Shown here in pieces: positions 50,501 through 61,760 of a DNA stretch of 64,000 bases. Positions within the stretch are counted from its first letter, which is position 1. Every line of letters begins with the position of its first letter. This DNA comes from Sipunculus nudus (Eukaryota; Annelida; Sipuncula; Golfingiida; Sipunculidae). Below the pieces are notes generated by a model, which saw only the letters and a list, made by a program, of their open reading frames with translations, was not told the origin of the DNA and made no database searches. The position numbers were made by a program, and so were the translations under genes. The DNA lies in the NCBI GenBank assembly GCA_026874595.1, contig CM049307.1:76236643-76300642 (forward strand), given 5' to 3'.

Positions 50501-53500
50501 TTTATTAATTAAAGTTATATTACTGGAAAAAAGGTCGATAGCTTTAACATTTTTTGTGTTAAGTGATCAAATATCTTTCCTGATTTTTTACAAAATGCAT
50601 TATGTTTGGGCCCATAACTTTTTTAAATTAAATAATACAGACATAATTTCTGGCATGTACATAGGAACTATATAGAGGAATATTTATGGCAAATATGAGG
50701 AAAAACAGATGAGGGGTTTTGATATTAGGCAGTCCTGAAGTGTGAAAATAGGTTTTTAATAAAAAATTGAGGCTTTTCCTTAATTTCTCAAAGGAACGAA
50801 GTTGCAAAGACCCAGTTTTCGGCTTGGTAGGAGATCTTGGGGACATCTAACATTATGCCGAATTTTGGATTCCTAGGTCTCACGGTTTCAAAACGTGCCA
50901 CATCTACGGATGGACGGACGGACGGACGGACGGACAGACGGACGGACGACGGACAATGGACCACGACTATAGCTCAGATGACTTATAGTCAGCTGAGCTA
51001 AAAATATCACAAAAGAGAAGAAAGGTACAGAGCTGCAGTAAATACAAAAAATATCACAAAAGAAAAGAAAGGTACAAACCTGCAGTAAATACAAAAAATA
51101 TCACAAAGGAAAAGAAAGGTACAGACCTGCAGTAAATACAAAAATATCACAAAAGAGAAGAAAGGTACAAACCTGCAGTAAATACAAAAATATCACAAAG
51201 GAAAAGAAAGGTACAGACCTGCAGTAAATACAAAAAATATCACAAAAGAGAAGAAAGGTACAAACCTGCAGTAAATACAAAAAATATCACAAAGGAAAAG
51301 AAAGGTACAAACCTGCAGTAAATACAAAAAATATCACAAAGGAAAAGAAAGGTACAGACCTGCAGTAAATACAAAAAATATCACAAAAGAGAAGAAAGGT
51401 ACAAACCTGCAGTAAATACAAAAAATATCACAAAGGAAAAGAAAGGTACAAACCTGCAGTAAATACAAAAAATATCACAAAGGAAAAGAAAGGTACAAAC
51501 CTGCAGTAAATACAAAAAATATCACAAAGGAAAAGAAAGGTACAGACCTGCAGTAAATACAAAAAATATCACAAAGGAAAAGAAAGGTACAGACCTGCAG
51601 TAAATACAAAAATATCACAAAAGAGAAGAAAGGTACAAACCTGCAGTAAATACAAAAAATATCACAAAGGAAAAGAAAGGTACAGAGCTGCAGTAAATAC
51701 AAAAATATCACAAAGGATAAGAAAGGTACAGACCTGCAGTAAATACAAAAATATCACAAAAGAGAAGAAAGGTACAAACCTGCAGTAAATACAAAAAATA
51801 TCACAAAGGAAAAGAAAGGTACAAACCTGCCCGAAATACAAAAAATATCACAAAGGAAAAGAAAGGTACAAACATGCAGTAAATACAAAAATATCACAAA
51901 AGAGAAGAAAGGTACAAACCTGCAGTAAATACAAAAATATCACAAAAGAGAAGAAAGGTACAAACCTGCAGTAAATACAAAAAATATCACAAAAGAGAAG
52001 AAAGGTACAAACCTGCAGTAAATACAAAAATATCACAAAAGAGAAGAAAGGTACAAACCTGCAGTAAATACAAAAAATATCACAAAAGAGAAGAAAGGTA
52101 CAAACCTGCAGTAAATACAAAAATATCACAAAAGAGAAGAAAGGTACAAACCTGCAGTAAATACAAAAATATCACAAAAGAGAAGAAAGGTACAAACCTG
52201 CAGTAAATACAAAAAATATCACAAAAGAGAAGAAAGGTACAAACCTGCAGTAAATACAAAAATATCACAAAAGAGAAGAAAGGTACAAACCTGCAGTAAA
52301 TACAAAAATATCACAAAAGAGAAGAAAGGTACAAACCTGCAGTAAATACAAAAAATATCACAAAAGAGAAGAAAGGTACAAACCTGCATTAAATACAAAA
52401 ATATCACAAAAGAGAAGAAAGGTACAAACCTGCAGTAAATACAAAAATATCACAAAAGAGAAGAAAGGTACAAACCTGCAGTAAATACAAAAATATCACA
52501 AAAGAGAAGAAAGGTACAAACCTGCAGTAAATACAAAAATATCACAAAAGAGAAGAAAGGTACAAACCTGCAGTAAATACAAAAATATCACAAAAGAGAA
52601 GAAAGGTACAAACCTGCAGTAAATACAAAAATATCACAAAAGAGAAGAAAGGTACAAACCTGCAGTAAATACAAAAATATCACAAAAGAGAAGAAAGGTA
52701 CAAACCTGCAGTAAATACAAAAATATCACAAAAGAGAAGAAAGGTACAAACCTGCAGTAAATACAAAAAATATCACAAAGGAAAAGAAAGGTACAGAGCT
52801 GCAGTAAATACAAAAATATCACAAAGGAAAAGAAAGGTACAGACCTGCAGTAAATACAAAAATATCACAAAAGAGAAGAAAGGTACAAACCTGCAGTAAA
52901 TACAAAAAATATCACAAAGGAAAAGAAAGGTACAGACCTGCAGTAAATACAAAAATATCACAAAAGAGAAGAAAGGTACAAACCTGCAGTAAATATAAAA
53001 ATATCATAAAGGAGAAGAAAGGTATCTTTGAAAGTAAGTTAGGCAATATACTGGTGTAATGCTCAATATATTTTATTTATGTATCATAAGCAGTATTGTA
53101 TATATCCAGTATTGTGGTAAACTTATTTGTAGAGATGTCATGCTAAAATGTGGTTGTTCCTAAATGCATGAATTCAGTGTTTGTTTGCTATCATTAACAA
53201 TTTGAAATGTTAAAATGTTAAGCACAGATTAATGGGAAGGTGGTGAAGGAAACTTGATCAATGTTATATCAGCTTTAAAAAAATCATCAAAATATTTCTT
53301 GTGTTGATTTTTGCAATACATACTGTATATCATCTGTATCCATTGATATATTATGATATCTATTGTCCTACTCTACTCTGAAGCAATAAAGTCCAGCAGT
53401 TTCTGCCTGGTCAATGATTTTTTTACAAACCAGAAGTCTTTCTTTGGTTTATAATTAGAAATAAAAAATAAAGCTTAAACAAATAATACACTGCTCAAAA

Positions 53501-56500
53501 CAACATAGACAGCAGGGGCGGTATCAGAATTAATGAAAAGGGGGAAGAGGGAGCTAGGGCTATAAAGCAGGAGGACAAATGAATAGAATTGGTCTTTAAG
53601 GATATGTTTTTGAGCTTTTTCAAAATATGCGTCTTGTGATCAGTTTGAAACCTACGTGTCTACCCAAACTGGAGTTATCATATATCAACTAATTTGTGAA
53701 TGGGTGGGCCCTGTGACTTTTGACCTAGTGACCCCAAAATCAAATGGAAACTTCCCCTATTGGCAGGTGCGCCACAAGACTGAAGGTTTGGGATGAAAAG
53801 TTTAGCTTGAAATGCATTCACTATCTTTCTAAATGAGTGGGTCTTGTGAATGACCTTTGACCTCATGACCCCAAAATCAACAGATTTCTTGTGTTAGAGG
53901 TAGGCCATATGTAAGTTAAGTCTGAACCTGATATGTCGACTGAAATTGATCATTCAACTGAGCTAAAACTAAAAAAAAAAGGTTCTCACGTCTAAAAAAA
54001 GAGAGAGTCCAGACAACAAAGTTTTGTCATAAATCCTTGAAAAAAAATTGAGGGGACTGAAAAACAAGTGACCCATGGGTCATGACGCTCAGCTGACTGA
54101 GAAGTTCGCAAAAGGAAATTTTATCATCTGAATGGTAGTATATACCAATTCAACTGAAGCATCAAACAGATTAACCAACAGGCCAAGATTGAGTCTGTGT
54201 TTATATATCTCAAAAATAGAGAAAAAAATGTGTAAACTTTAAAAAAATTCAGGTGGCTCCACCAGGCTGCAGAAACTAATATAAAAAAACATGGTAAATA
54301 TCCATGCAAACAATTATGGTGATCTCTGCATTAGTTGTTCAGATACTTCAGCTTTTGTATCAAATTTTACATTAATCTGAGCTGTACTTTGGAGTGCCAT
54401 AGCTCAAATGATATGGGTAACAGAGACCAAAATTCAGGTTTCCATGGAGACTTTTCATGGGTCTCCCTGTGTGTCAAGAATGAAGATTTTAGGTCCAGTC
54501 CTAACGATTTGTACCCTGTTGACAGATAACTACATCCTTAAAGGTCTCAAAAATAGAGAAAAAAAAAATATGGTAAAAATTTGAAAAAATACAGGTGCCA
54601 CCAGTCTGCAGGAACTGATGGAACGCCTCTTGATCAATATGTATGCCAAAAATCATGACCATCAGTGTTGTAGTTATTGAGATGTTGCAGTTTTTTTTAT
54701 CAAATTTTCCATTATTCTGGGGGGTATTTTGGAGCCCCACAGCTCAAAGGATATGGGTAACAGAGGCCTTATTTCTGGTTTCCATGGAGACATTTCACAG
54801 GTCTCTCACTGTGTCAAGAAAGAAGATTCTTGGTCAAGTTTTTACGATTTGTGCCCTCTCAACAGATGTTCATATTTTAAAAGGTCTCAAAAATGGAGAA
54901 AACAATTCGTAAAAAATCGAAAAATACAGATGGCACCACCAGTCTGCAGAAACTGATGAAACATCTCATGATCAATATGTATGCCAAAAATCATGACCAT
55001 CAGTGATGTAGTTAATGAGATATTGAAGTGTTTGTATGAAATTTTTGACTATTCTGGGGGGGTACTTTGGGGCCCCATAGCTTAAAGGATATGGGTATCA
55101 GAGACCTAATTTCTGGTTTCCGTGGAGACTTTTCATAGGTCTCTCAGTGTGTCAAGACTGAAGATTCTAGGTCCAGTCTTTACGATTTGTGCCCTGTTAA
55201 CAGATGTTCACATTTTTAAAGGTCTCAAAAATAGAGAAAAAAATTCTTAAAAAATCGAAAATACAGGTGGTGCCACCAGTCTGCAGGAACTGATGGAACA
55301 TCTTATGATCAATATGTATGCCAAAAGTCATGACCACAAGTGATGTAGTTAATGAGATATTGAAGTTTTTGTGTGAAATTTTTTACTTTTCTGGGGGGGG
55401 GGGGGGGTACTTTGGGGCCCCATAGCTCGAAAGAGATGGGTAACAGAGACCTAATTTCTGGTTTCCAAGGAGATTTTTCATGGACCTCTCAGAATGTCAA
55501 GTAACAAGTTTCTAGGTCCATCGGTTACAATTTGTTAATGGACGGACGGACGGACAGACAGACAGACAGACGGATGACGAACAAAGGGTGATCGCTATAG
55601 CTCAGATGACTTACAGTAAGCTGAGCTAAAAAACAGGGGGGGGGGAGTATAGACATCCCTATCTGCATCTGAACAGGTATCCAAATACTGTGGATGTCTA
55701 TCATGTCTTTATGTTTGCGAGGGTTTCAAATCTGTGATGTTCACAAAAAGGAAATTATCATGAAAATAAAAGCATTCTGCATAAGAGGCCCCATCAGCAT
55801 AGGCAAATCAAAAGAATGAAGATTGCTATTATTGATGATATGTCAAAACTTTCAAATGAAGAGGAATTTCTACTCCTTTGATTGTCTCTTGGGTCCCCTT
55901 CCAGTCATTTTTGCTCATATATTATCTATTCTAACATCAGAAATCCATATAATTATTTATAAGCTCTGTGTAAATTACTGTATGGAATGCTCATGAAAAT
56001 GGAACCATCGTGAAACAATGAAATAGTGAAAAAACTTGAAATTTTAACCCGGCAATATGAAGGCAACCACATTAACTTCAAACTGACCAGTTTATCAACA
56101 CCTGTCTCCAACAGTATTTGCAGTAAGCTCAGTGTATTACTTCTATTAAATTTCATATATCAACAAAAGGGGTGTGGTAATATAGCCAGACCCCTAATTG
56201 TATAGTTACAGACCATCTGTTCTCACCTGATGTCTGCTTCCAGGAGGCGCCTTGGAGCCGTATTCTCTTCATCTTCTTGCTGTAATTAATCATAAGTTTC
56301 CTTCATTAAATTTTTTTCTTCTTATTATCAATAAGTTATTGAAAACCCAGATAATAATGCAGGATATTGGGAGCTAGTTAATGATACAACACATTTCATG
56401 ATACACCCAGTAATAAGACACCCAATTTATTTCAAATTACTTTTATTTGAATTAATTCAATTAAATTGGATAAAAAGTACCTGTACTTAAACAAGGGACC

Positions 56501-59500
56501 CATGGGTCATGGCGCTCAGCTGAAGTTTGAAATTTTTACCAAAAATATGCAAAATATTCTATTGTAATGTTTTTCATTTATATAAGCATATGAGAAGCTG
56601 AGAGGAAAGGGGCCCTCCTACTTGGTTATAGTAAAGTTCTAAATATATGATTGCAAAACTAATACTCTGACAAGACTGTCATGAAGAAAAACAGTAACAG
56701 TTTTGAGATACTGTGATGCATATGAAACAAGGGACCCATGGGTCACGGCGCTCAGCTGATCGTGATTGGACTATAAATGTTTCTCCACTGTGATACTATA
56801 TCGAGTCGATAAAGCTTATGAATATCATGTACATGTTGGGCTATTATAAAGGAATGTAATGTAATATGTGAGTAAATGATAAATGAAATTACCTGACTGA
56901 TGGATTAATAGAGTCAAATAAAGTGGTTTATTTTTTATTTATTTAGGAGGGGTTGAAAATTGTGATATATTTGAGCAAATATGAATGCAATGACAGCAGT
57001 AATAAGCAGTAGTAGAATGATGATAAGGCTATTTGTTGAAGGATCTAAAGTGTATAGTAGTCTGCAAGCGTTCAATTTGACAGATATGATGTTATGATTA
57101 ACTATGCTGATGAAGTGATTTATGAATATGTGACTGTATGACACAATATCTCTTTAGTCTTGACAAGGTACATTATTGTGATGCCCACTATGTCTACATA
57201 TTACACAATATTGACATAATTTCTGGCATGTACATAGGTACCTATGGACGAATAGTTATACAAAATATTAAAGTATGAATATATCTGATTCATCTTGTTC
57301 TTGCTTACTGAGGCTGACTTTGGGATGGGGTTCGGAGAAGGGAAAAGTGAGGGCAGCACGAAGGTGGGTGTAGAAATATTTTATTGTAATGTTTTTCATT
57401 TATATAAGAATATGAAAAGCTAAGAGGAAAGGGGCCCTCCTACTTGGTTATAGTAAAGTTCTAAATATATGATTGCAAACTAATACTCTGACAAGACTGT
57501 CATGAAGAAAAACAGTAAAAGTTTTGAGATACTGTGTTGCATACGAAAATTTACAGATGGACAGGCAAGTGGACAGAATGGACTAATACCTTTATTTCAC
57601 TTTCAAGAGAATAATGCATTTAAGTTTATATATAATCCTATTTTTTTAAGCAGATCCACTTTTTCCATTAAGAAGTTTTTATCTGAATCATTTTTTTATT
57701 TACAGGTTAATAAATTTTTAATTAAAAAACCTGAAAATATAAGTTCAAATATTAGAATTGTTGCAAAAGTTGCAATCATTATATGTACAGAGTAAAAAAC
57801 ATTGGGTCATATTATGCATACACATATATTTTATTATTTTTAAATCATGAATGTTTAAACTGATTTTAAAAGAAAATAATGCCACAACATGGCATCTACA
57901 AGAATATTCCTTGAATCACTATTAAAAAGTTTTGCACATTGGAGTTTTCAGGATATGCTTAATTTTATTCACCAAAATAAAATAAAAGTAAATTTGATAA
58001 AATAAAACATCTTTTCAAATAAAGTATACACACTGTTGGTTGAATGAGGGACAAACAATATCATTGTGCTAATTACTATCCCAGTTTTAATTAATTACTG
58101 AAATTAATAGTCAATTTCACACCTGGTGAAGTTTTTACTCTTCTGAAGTAAGGAATTACTTATCTAATGAACATCCACACTTTCACAGCAATACACCACT
58201 TTGTGGACACAATTAAATGTACACTTTAATCATTGTAACCCTGGTGGTTCAATACAAAATCTAAAATGTAGCATGTCCAAGAATAAAATAAAATACAGAA
58301 AAATTATAACATTCATCTAGTTTATGCACCAGCTGGGGGGGGGGGGGGGATGAGTGCAGGGCAGAGGGGAAGCCTGCTAGTAGTGGCCAAGCTGGGCCAA
58401 GGTAAGCTGCCTGGGGTGGGTTACATAATGCAAGTGAAGGCTGTACTACTAGGTGGGCTAGATGTAAACAACACTTGACATGGTGTATGAAAACATGAAT
58501 AAAAGCTATTCATTCCAATCAATTTCTTTTGAAAGTTCAGATTTTAAAAGATTAAATCCTTATGCATATATGCTGGGAAAATTAAATCAACAGTGCCAAA
58601 GTTGGACAAAATTTAAGGTATTGATTTTTTTATTTATGCTAATAACTTGAAAAATTTGCAAAATTCAGATCTAATTTTGGGTAAACAATTGTATCTTGAT
58701 TAAATAAAGTTATATTCCTGAAAAAAAGTCTCTAGGTTCAGCAATTCTCATGTTAGGTGAGTAAATATATTTCCTGATTTTAAAAAAAATTGCATTATGT
58801 TTTGGCCTATTACTTCAAAATAATACCCAATACTGACCTAATTTTTGGTATGTTCATAGAAAATTATGGAAGTATATGAATACTAAATATGATCAAAATC
58901 AGATCAGTGGTTTTGATATTAGGCAGCCTTGAAGTGTAAAAATGGCTTTTTTTATGGAAAACAGAGGTTTTTCCTTAATATCTCAAAGGAACGAAGTCCT
59001 AACGACCCAATTTTCAGTATGGTAGGAGATTTTTGGGACATCTAATGGTATGCAAAGTTTTGGATTCGTAGGTCCAATGGTTTTAAAACGTGCCCTGTTA
59101 ACGGCCAGACAGACGGACGACTGACTAAGGACCACGACTATAGCTCAGATGACTTATAGTCAGCTGAGCTAATAAAACTAAAATTTCCTGTATTTGTGTC
59201 TGTACTTACGCTTAACAAATTCTGAAAGGATTGCGTGCATTTGCACTCAAGTACAGATTCCCTACACATGAGTCAACTCTTTCTTTTATACATGAGTAAA
59301 TCAGTATTAATTAATCAAAACAGATACAACTAGAAAAGCACTCAGAGGGATCAGACCTCCTCCAAGGCAGCTCATAACCCCCATATGACATTGTCAAAAT
59401 GGCATTATTTTTCCCTACAAAAATTCCTTGATCCAGATAGTGATCCAGATCACCCCACAAATTTAATAAATGTTTTCTTATATCATTGCCATTGTATCCT

Positions 59501-59890
59501 GCAATCTCACCAAATCCATAAATAACTTTTTGAGTAGCTTACAAACAAATAGGACAAACAAACCAACACAGGTAAAAACAAAACCTCCTTTGCAGAGGTA
59601 ATATTTAGAAAGATAGTGACCTGTAATTGCTCCTGAGACTCCCTGGCTTGAGCCAGTCTGTGGAGGACAGCCTTGGAGAAGCACAGGACAGCGCCCCCTA
59701 GCATCACAGGACCAGCGATGAAGATCGGGTTCTGTGACCGAATGTTACGGAATCCATCAGCCGTGATGATCGTACCCACAACCAGCATCAACAGCCCCGT
59801 GAAGAAGTATGCGGTGGATGCCCGAGATGACCGTAAAATGTCACAGACCTGTAACGCTGATGCTGGTTCCCTTTCTGTCTCTGAGTCCAT
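46624..59890 (-). CDS. 2TM-Pro-2: two-pass membrane protein with PY-motif-rich tail
   Basis: Family not recognised. Three coding exons (59890-59621, 56279-56227, 47509-46624) join with phases 0 and 2 into about 402 residues. Exon A: a short acidic N-terminus, then helices roughly YFFTGLLMLVVGTIITADGF and FIAGPVMLGGAVLCFSKAVL. Exon B is short and charged. Exon C is a disordered-looking tail with seven PY-type motifs (PPVY once, LPPY three times, LPAY once, APPY twice) and Asp-Pro-rich repeats. PPxY and LPxY motifs are known ligands of WW domains, such as those in NEDD4-family ubiquitin ligases, so an adaptor or trafficking role is an inference. The layout and intron phases match 2TM-Pro-1. The last intron holds the splice-site repeat array. 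An acceptor (TTACAG|GTTAGA) just before the ATG implies an upstream non-coding exon, not located. Confidence 0.78.
47498..48367. repeat. Splice-acceptor tandem array, exon-proximal block (about 19 units)
   Basis: Units of 46-47 bp, counted by the recurring GGTAC word, run from the exon C boundary outward. On the minus strand each unit reads a pyrimidine-rich stretch (CTTTCTTCTCTTTTGTGATA), then TTTTTGTATTTACTGCAG|GTTTG with TACC. Each therefore contains a full 3' splice site identical to the one used by exon C. Length differs by one A (TACAAAAATATC or TACAAAAAATATC). Interrupted at 48367 by a transposable element. Confidence 0.95.
48368..51003 (+). mobile_element. Head-and-tail non-autonomous element, copy 3, inserted in the array
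   Basis: The left end CAAGGGACCTATGGGTCA follows directly on array sequence (GCAGTAAATACAAA), and the right end CAGCTGAGCT is followed by AAAAATATCACAAAAGAG, where the array resumes in the same unit phase. The interior contains two related ~700-bp blocks (about 49600-50215 and 50284-50880, each with 'ccatggtca' and 'gttgggcaaaatttaaggtac') and a GACGG tract at 50905-50955. No ORF of note. Any target duplication is at most two or three A residues. Confidence 0.85.
51004..53025. repeat. Splice-acceptor tandem array, distal block (about 44 units)
   Basis: Same 46-47-bp unit as the exon-proximal block. Two unit types, 'acaaaggaaaag' and 'acaaaagagaag', alternate in parts and the second predominates from about 51890 to 52750. 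The last unit (near 53020) decays into unique sequence. Apparent ORFs of 60-95 codons, rich in Phe and Leu, are frame runs through the satellite. Confidence 0.95.
53026..53690. other. 2TM-Pro-2 intron B-C, unique stretch
   Basis: AT-rich intronic sequence; a hAT-like start 'agcaggggcggtatcag' at 53511-53527 has no partner found. No exon seen. Confidence 0.5.
53700..53970 (+). repeat. Fragment of the 'tgacctttgacc' repeat
   Basis: Two diverged units related to the repeat at 290-1000 ('tgacctttgacctcatgacc', then 'ccaaaatcaa') followed by a decayed tail 'caactgagctaaaact'. Confidence 0.5.
54066..55632 (+). mobile_element. Head-and-tail non-autonomous element, copy 4, with a different body
   Basis: The head CAAGTGACCCATGGGTCA starts at 54066 and the tail hairpin ends at 55632 after a GACGG/GACA tract (55540-55575). 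The body consists of about four ~340-bp units ('ccaccagtctgcaggaact', 'atcaatatgtatgccaaaa', 'catggagac') unrelated to the body of copies 1-3. A poly-G tract lies at 55394-55407. Intronic to 2TM-Pro-2. Confidence 0.75.
56227..56279 (-). CDS. 2TM-Pro-2 coding exon B (53 nt)
   Basis: Acceptor TTAATTACAG|CAA and donor ATCAG|GTGAGA. It reads QEDEENTAPRRLLEADI plus two bases of an Arg codon completed by the G of exon C. Three codons shorter than the matching exon of 2TM-Pro-1. Confidence 0.72.
56492..56727 (+). mobile_element. Head-only fragment of the head-and-tail element
   Basis: Starts CAAGGGACCCATGGGTCA at 56492 and runs 236 bp to the next head at 56728. It includes the first copy of a duplicated segment (56556-56722). 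In 2TM-Pro-2 intron A-B, about 210 bp from exon B. Confidence 0.6.
56728..59174 (+). mobile_element. Head-and-tail non-autonomous element, copy 5 (possibly composite)
   Basis: Head CAAGGGACCCATGGGTCA at 56728; tail hairpin ends at 59172-59174 after a short GACGG tract. The body at 58520-59100 matches copies 1-3 ('gttggacaaaatttaaggta', 'gatattaggcagccttgaag'). The 57373-57545 segment repeats 56556-56722. A poly-G run lies at 58335-58349. The spacing is compatible with one element or two fused ones. Confidence 0.55.
59621..59890 (-). CDS. 2TM-Pro-2 coding exon A (90 codons, both helices)
   Basis: ATG at 59890, six bases after an acceptor (TTACAG|). Donor CAG|GTCACT (59620-59619) is below consensus, but phase 0 and the position right after helix 2 match exon A of 2TM-Pro-1. 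The open frame continues 37 codons into the intron to a stop. Confidence 0.75.
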
Positions 59891-59899
59891 TCTAACCTG

Positions 59900-60560
59900 T
59901 AACAGTCATAAACATTGGGTTTAAAGATTAAATGAATGATTTACAGGGTTTGAAATTTTACGAGTCTACATGGCTTAGGCCTGTATTTTTAAAGATATAT
60001 ATCTGTTAATACAAAACTTATCTAATATATGACTGAAATTCACACTTATTATATTTATTTTACCCCCTGTAACTGTGTTTGAGCTCAGTTAACCAGGTGA
60101 AACTGACCTTTGCTGTATGGCCACCTTACACCAAATGTACAAGTGGAAACACACTGCAGCTAGTTGGGGGAAGGTAAAAGTTTGTTTGTGAGAAGGTACA
60201 AGTCTACTTTGCTGGGAGCAGGTGCCCGTCCAGGTGAAGACTTCAGTACGACATTGATTCAAAAAGCGAGGAGGTCGACTGAAAGACGACTTTGATGAGC
60301 GTTGGACATTGTCCCCAGTTTGGAAGGAAATACGATACGTCTAGGCTTTATTGACTGAGCTGTGTAGCAGCCAGAGAGTGGTCAACAACCTACTGTGTGG
60401 ATTTAACACTTTGTTATTGTTTATTGTCTTCCGCTATTCCCTTTCCATTGGTTGGTTACCACATAATCTCCCCCTCCTAATTTTGTGAAGGCTCATTATA
60501 ATATTCCAGCCCTGGTTCCTATTCAGATTGTACATCCAGGAAATTGTCACTTGAACACTG
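59900..60560. other. Upstream region of 2TM-Pro-2
   Basis: The promoter and non-coding first exon of 2TM-Pro-2 are expected at or beyond this region, but no clear donor or TATA box was identified. No other gene seen. Confidence 0.4.
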
Positions 60561-61760
60561 GTTTGGGAAGTGGTATAGAACAAAGAAATGGTATCTGTAT
60601 CTGTGTCTGGATCCATATCCATGTCTGGACTGCATAAGTGGAAACATGTGTACAGATCTTACAAGTTACATAGCTCTTTATCATACACAAAACTGATGCA
60701 ACTATTTTTGCATGGTATCCATCTGTTTGTCTGTCTAGGGAGGGTAAAAATCACTCATATCTTGGCTGTGGTTTGACTTATCCACCTAAAATTTTGCATG
60801 TGTATACATCTTGGATAGATTTTCATTGAGTTGGCAGGTGGCACCACCTATAAATATGTTACACAGCAAAAATCAATGCTAATATCTCAGGGCTGGTTTG
60901 ATGCATTGGCCTGAAATTTTGGATGGGTATAGTCAATCTTAAATGGAGGCAGTGGTGTAATGATTAAAATGCCGGGCTAATGTTCTGGAGGTCAAGAGTT
61001 TAAATCCCAGTCATAACTCTACCATGCCAAGACCCTTAGGCAAGGTCCCAACCCCAAATGTGCCTCTGTCCACCCAGCAGTAGAAATGGGTACCACTAAA
61101 TACTGCGAAGGTAATCTGCAATGGATTAGCATCCCATCTAGGAGGAGTTTAACTCCTAGGTCGCTTCACGATACAGAAACTGAGATAAGCTCTGGCCTGA
61201 TATGCCAGTAAGGTTTGGTTGAAAAATCAAAGCAGACTTTTTTTTATAGATCTTACATAGCTCTATAGCTTAATCAAATGTGGTGGCCCTACCTAAAACC
61301 ATTTTTGCATGATTTCCATCTGTTCATCTGCCTAGTATAAAAACACTCATATCTCAGCAGTGGTCGATTTATCCACCTGAAATTTTGCATGTGTAACATT
61401 TTGGATAGCTTTCTTGTTGAGTTAGCAGGTTGCAACACCCATAAACACATTTATACAGCAGACACCAATACTATTACAGTAATAGTAATATCTCAGGACT
61501 GGTTTGATGTATCCACCTTTAAAGTTTGCATGAGTATAGATCTTACATAGCTAGATGGCTTATACAAATGTGGTGGCTCATCCTACAACAATTTTTCAAT
61601 GTTGTCCATCTAGTCATCTGCCTAGCATAAAAGGTCACTTATATCTCAGCAGTGGTTAGACATATCCCTAAGAATTTTGCATGTGTATACATAATGGATA
61701 GCTTTCTAGTTCAAATGACAGGTAGCGCCAACTAGAATCATGTTTACGAAGCAGACATCC
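60560..61760 (+). repeat. ~290-bp tandem units interrupted by a SINE
   Basis: Three or four units share 'cactcatatctcagcagtgg', 'atccacctgaaattttgcat', 'gtgtatacat' and 'tagatcttacatagct' (near 60750, 61340 and 61640). One unit is split by the SINE at 60933-61244. Variants of the GGTGGCGCCACC palindrome occur at 60837-60848 and 61721-61732. Confidence 0.65.
60933..61244 (+). mobile_element. tRNA-derived SINE, copy 2, with T-rich 3' end
   Basis: Box A-like GCAGTGGTGTAATGATTAA (60949 onwards), box B-like GGTCAAGAGTTTAAATCCC about 30 nt later. A conserved-looking central part follows ('aggcaaggtcccaacccc', 'cacccagcagtagaaatgg', 'ggtacc'), and the end is an eight-T run. Target duplication TATAG at 60928-60932 and 61245-61249. 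Removing the element restores the tandem unit around it. Confidence 0.8.

Noticed and set aside
47495..52961. Series of minus-strand ORFs of 60-95 codons rich in Phe, Leu, Cys and Tyr, looking like repeated membrane helices
   Set aside because: They are frame runs through the 46-47-bp splice-site array and end where the frame cycle meets TGA. No start, exon structure or conservation supports a protein.
47498..53025. CRISPR-like array
   Set aside because: The units are contiguous, with no unique spacers between conserved repeats, and the setting is a eukaryotic intron.
60945..61020. A functional tRNA gene
   Set aside because: Box A and B words are present but embedded in a ~310-bp element with SINE features and a target duplication; no intact cloverleaf was made out.
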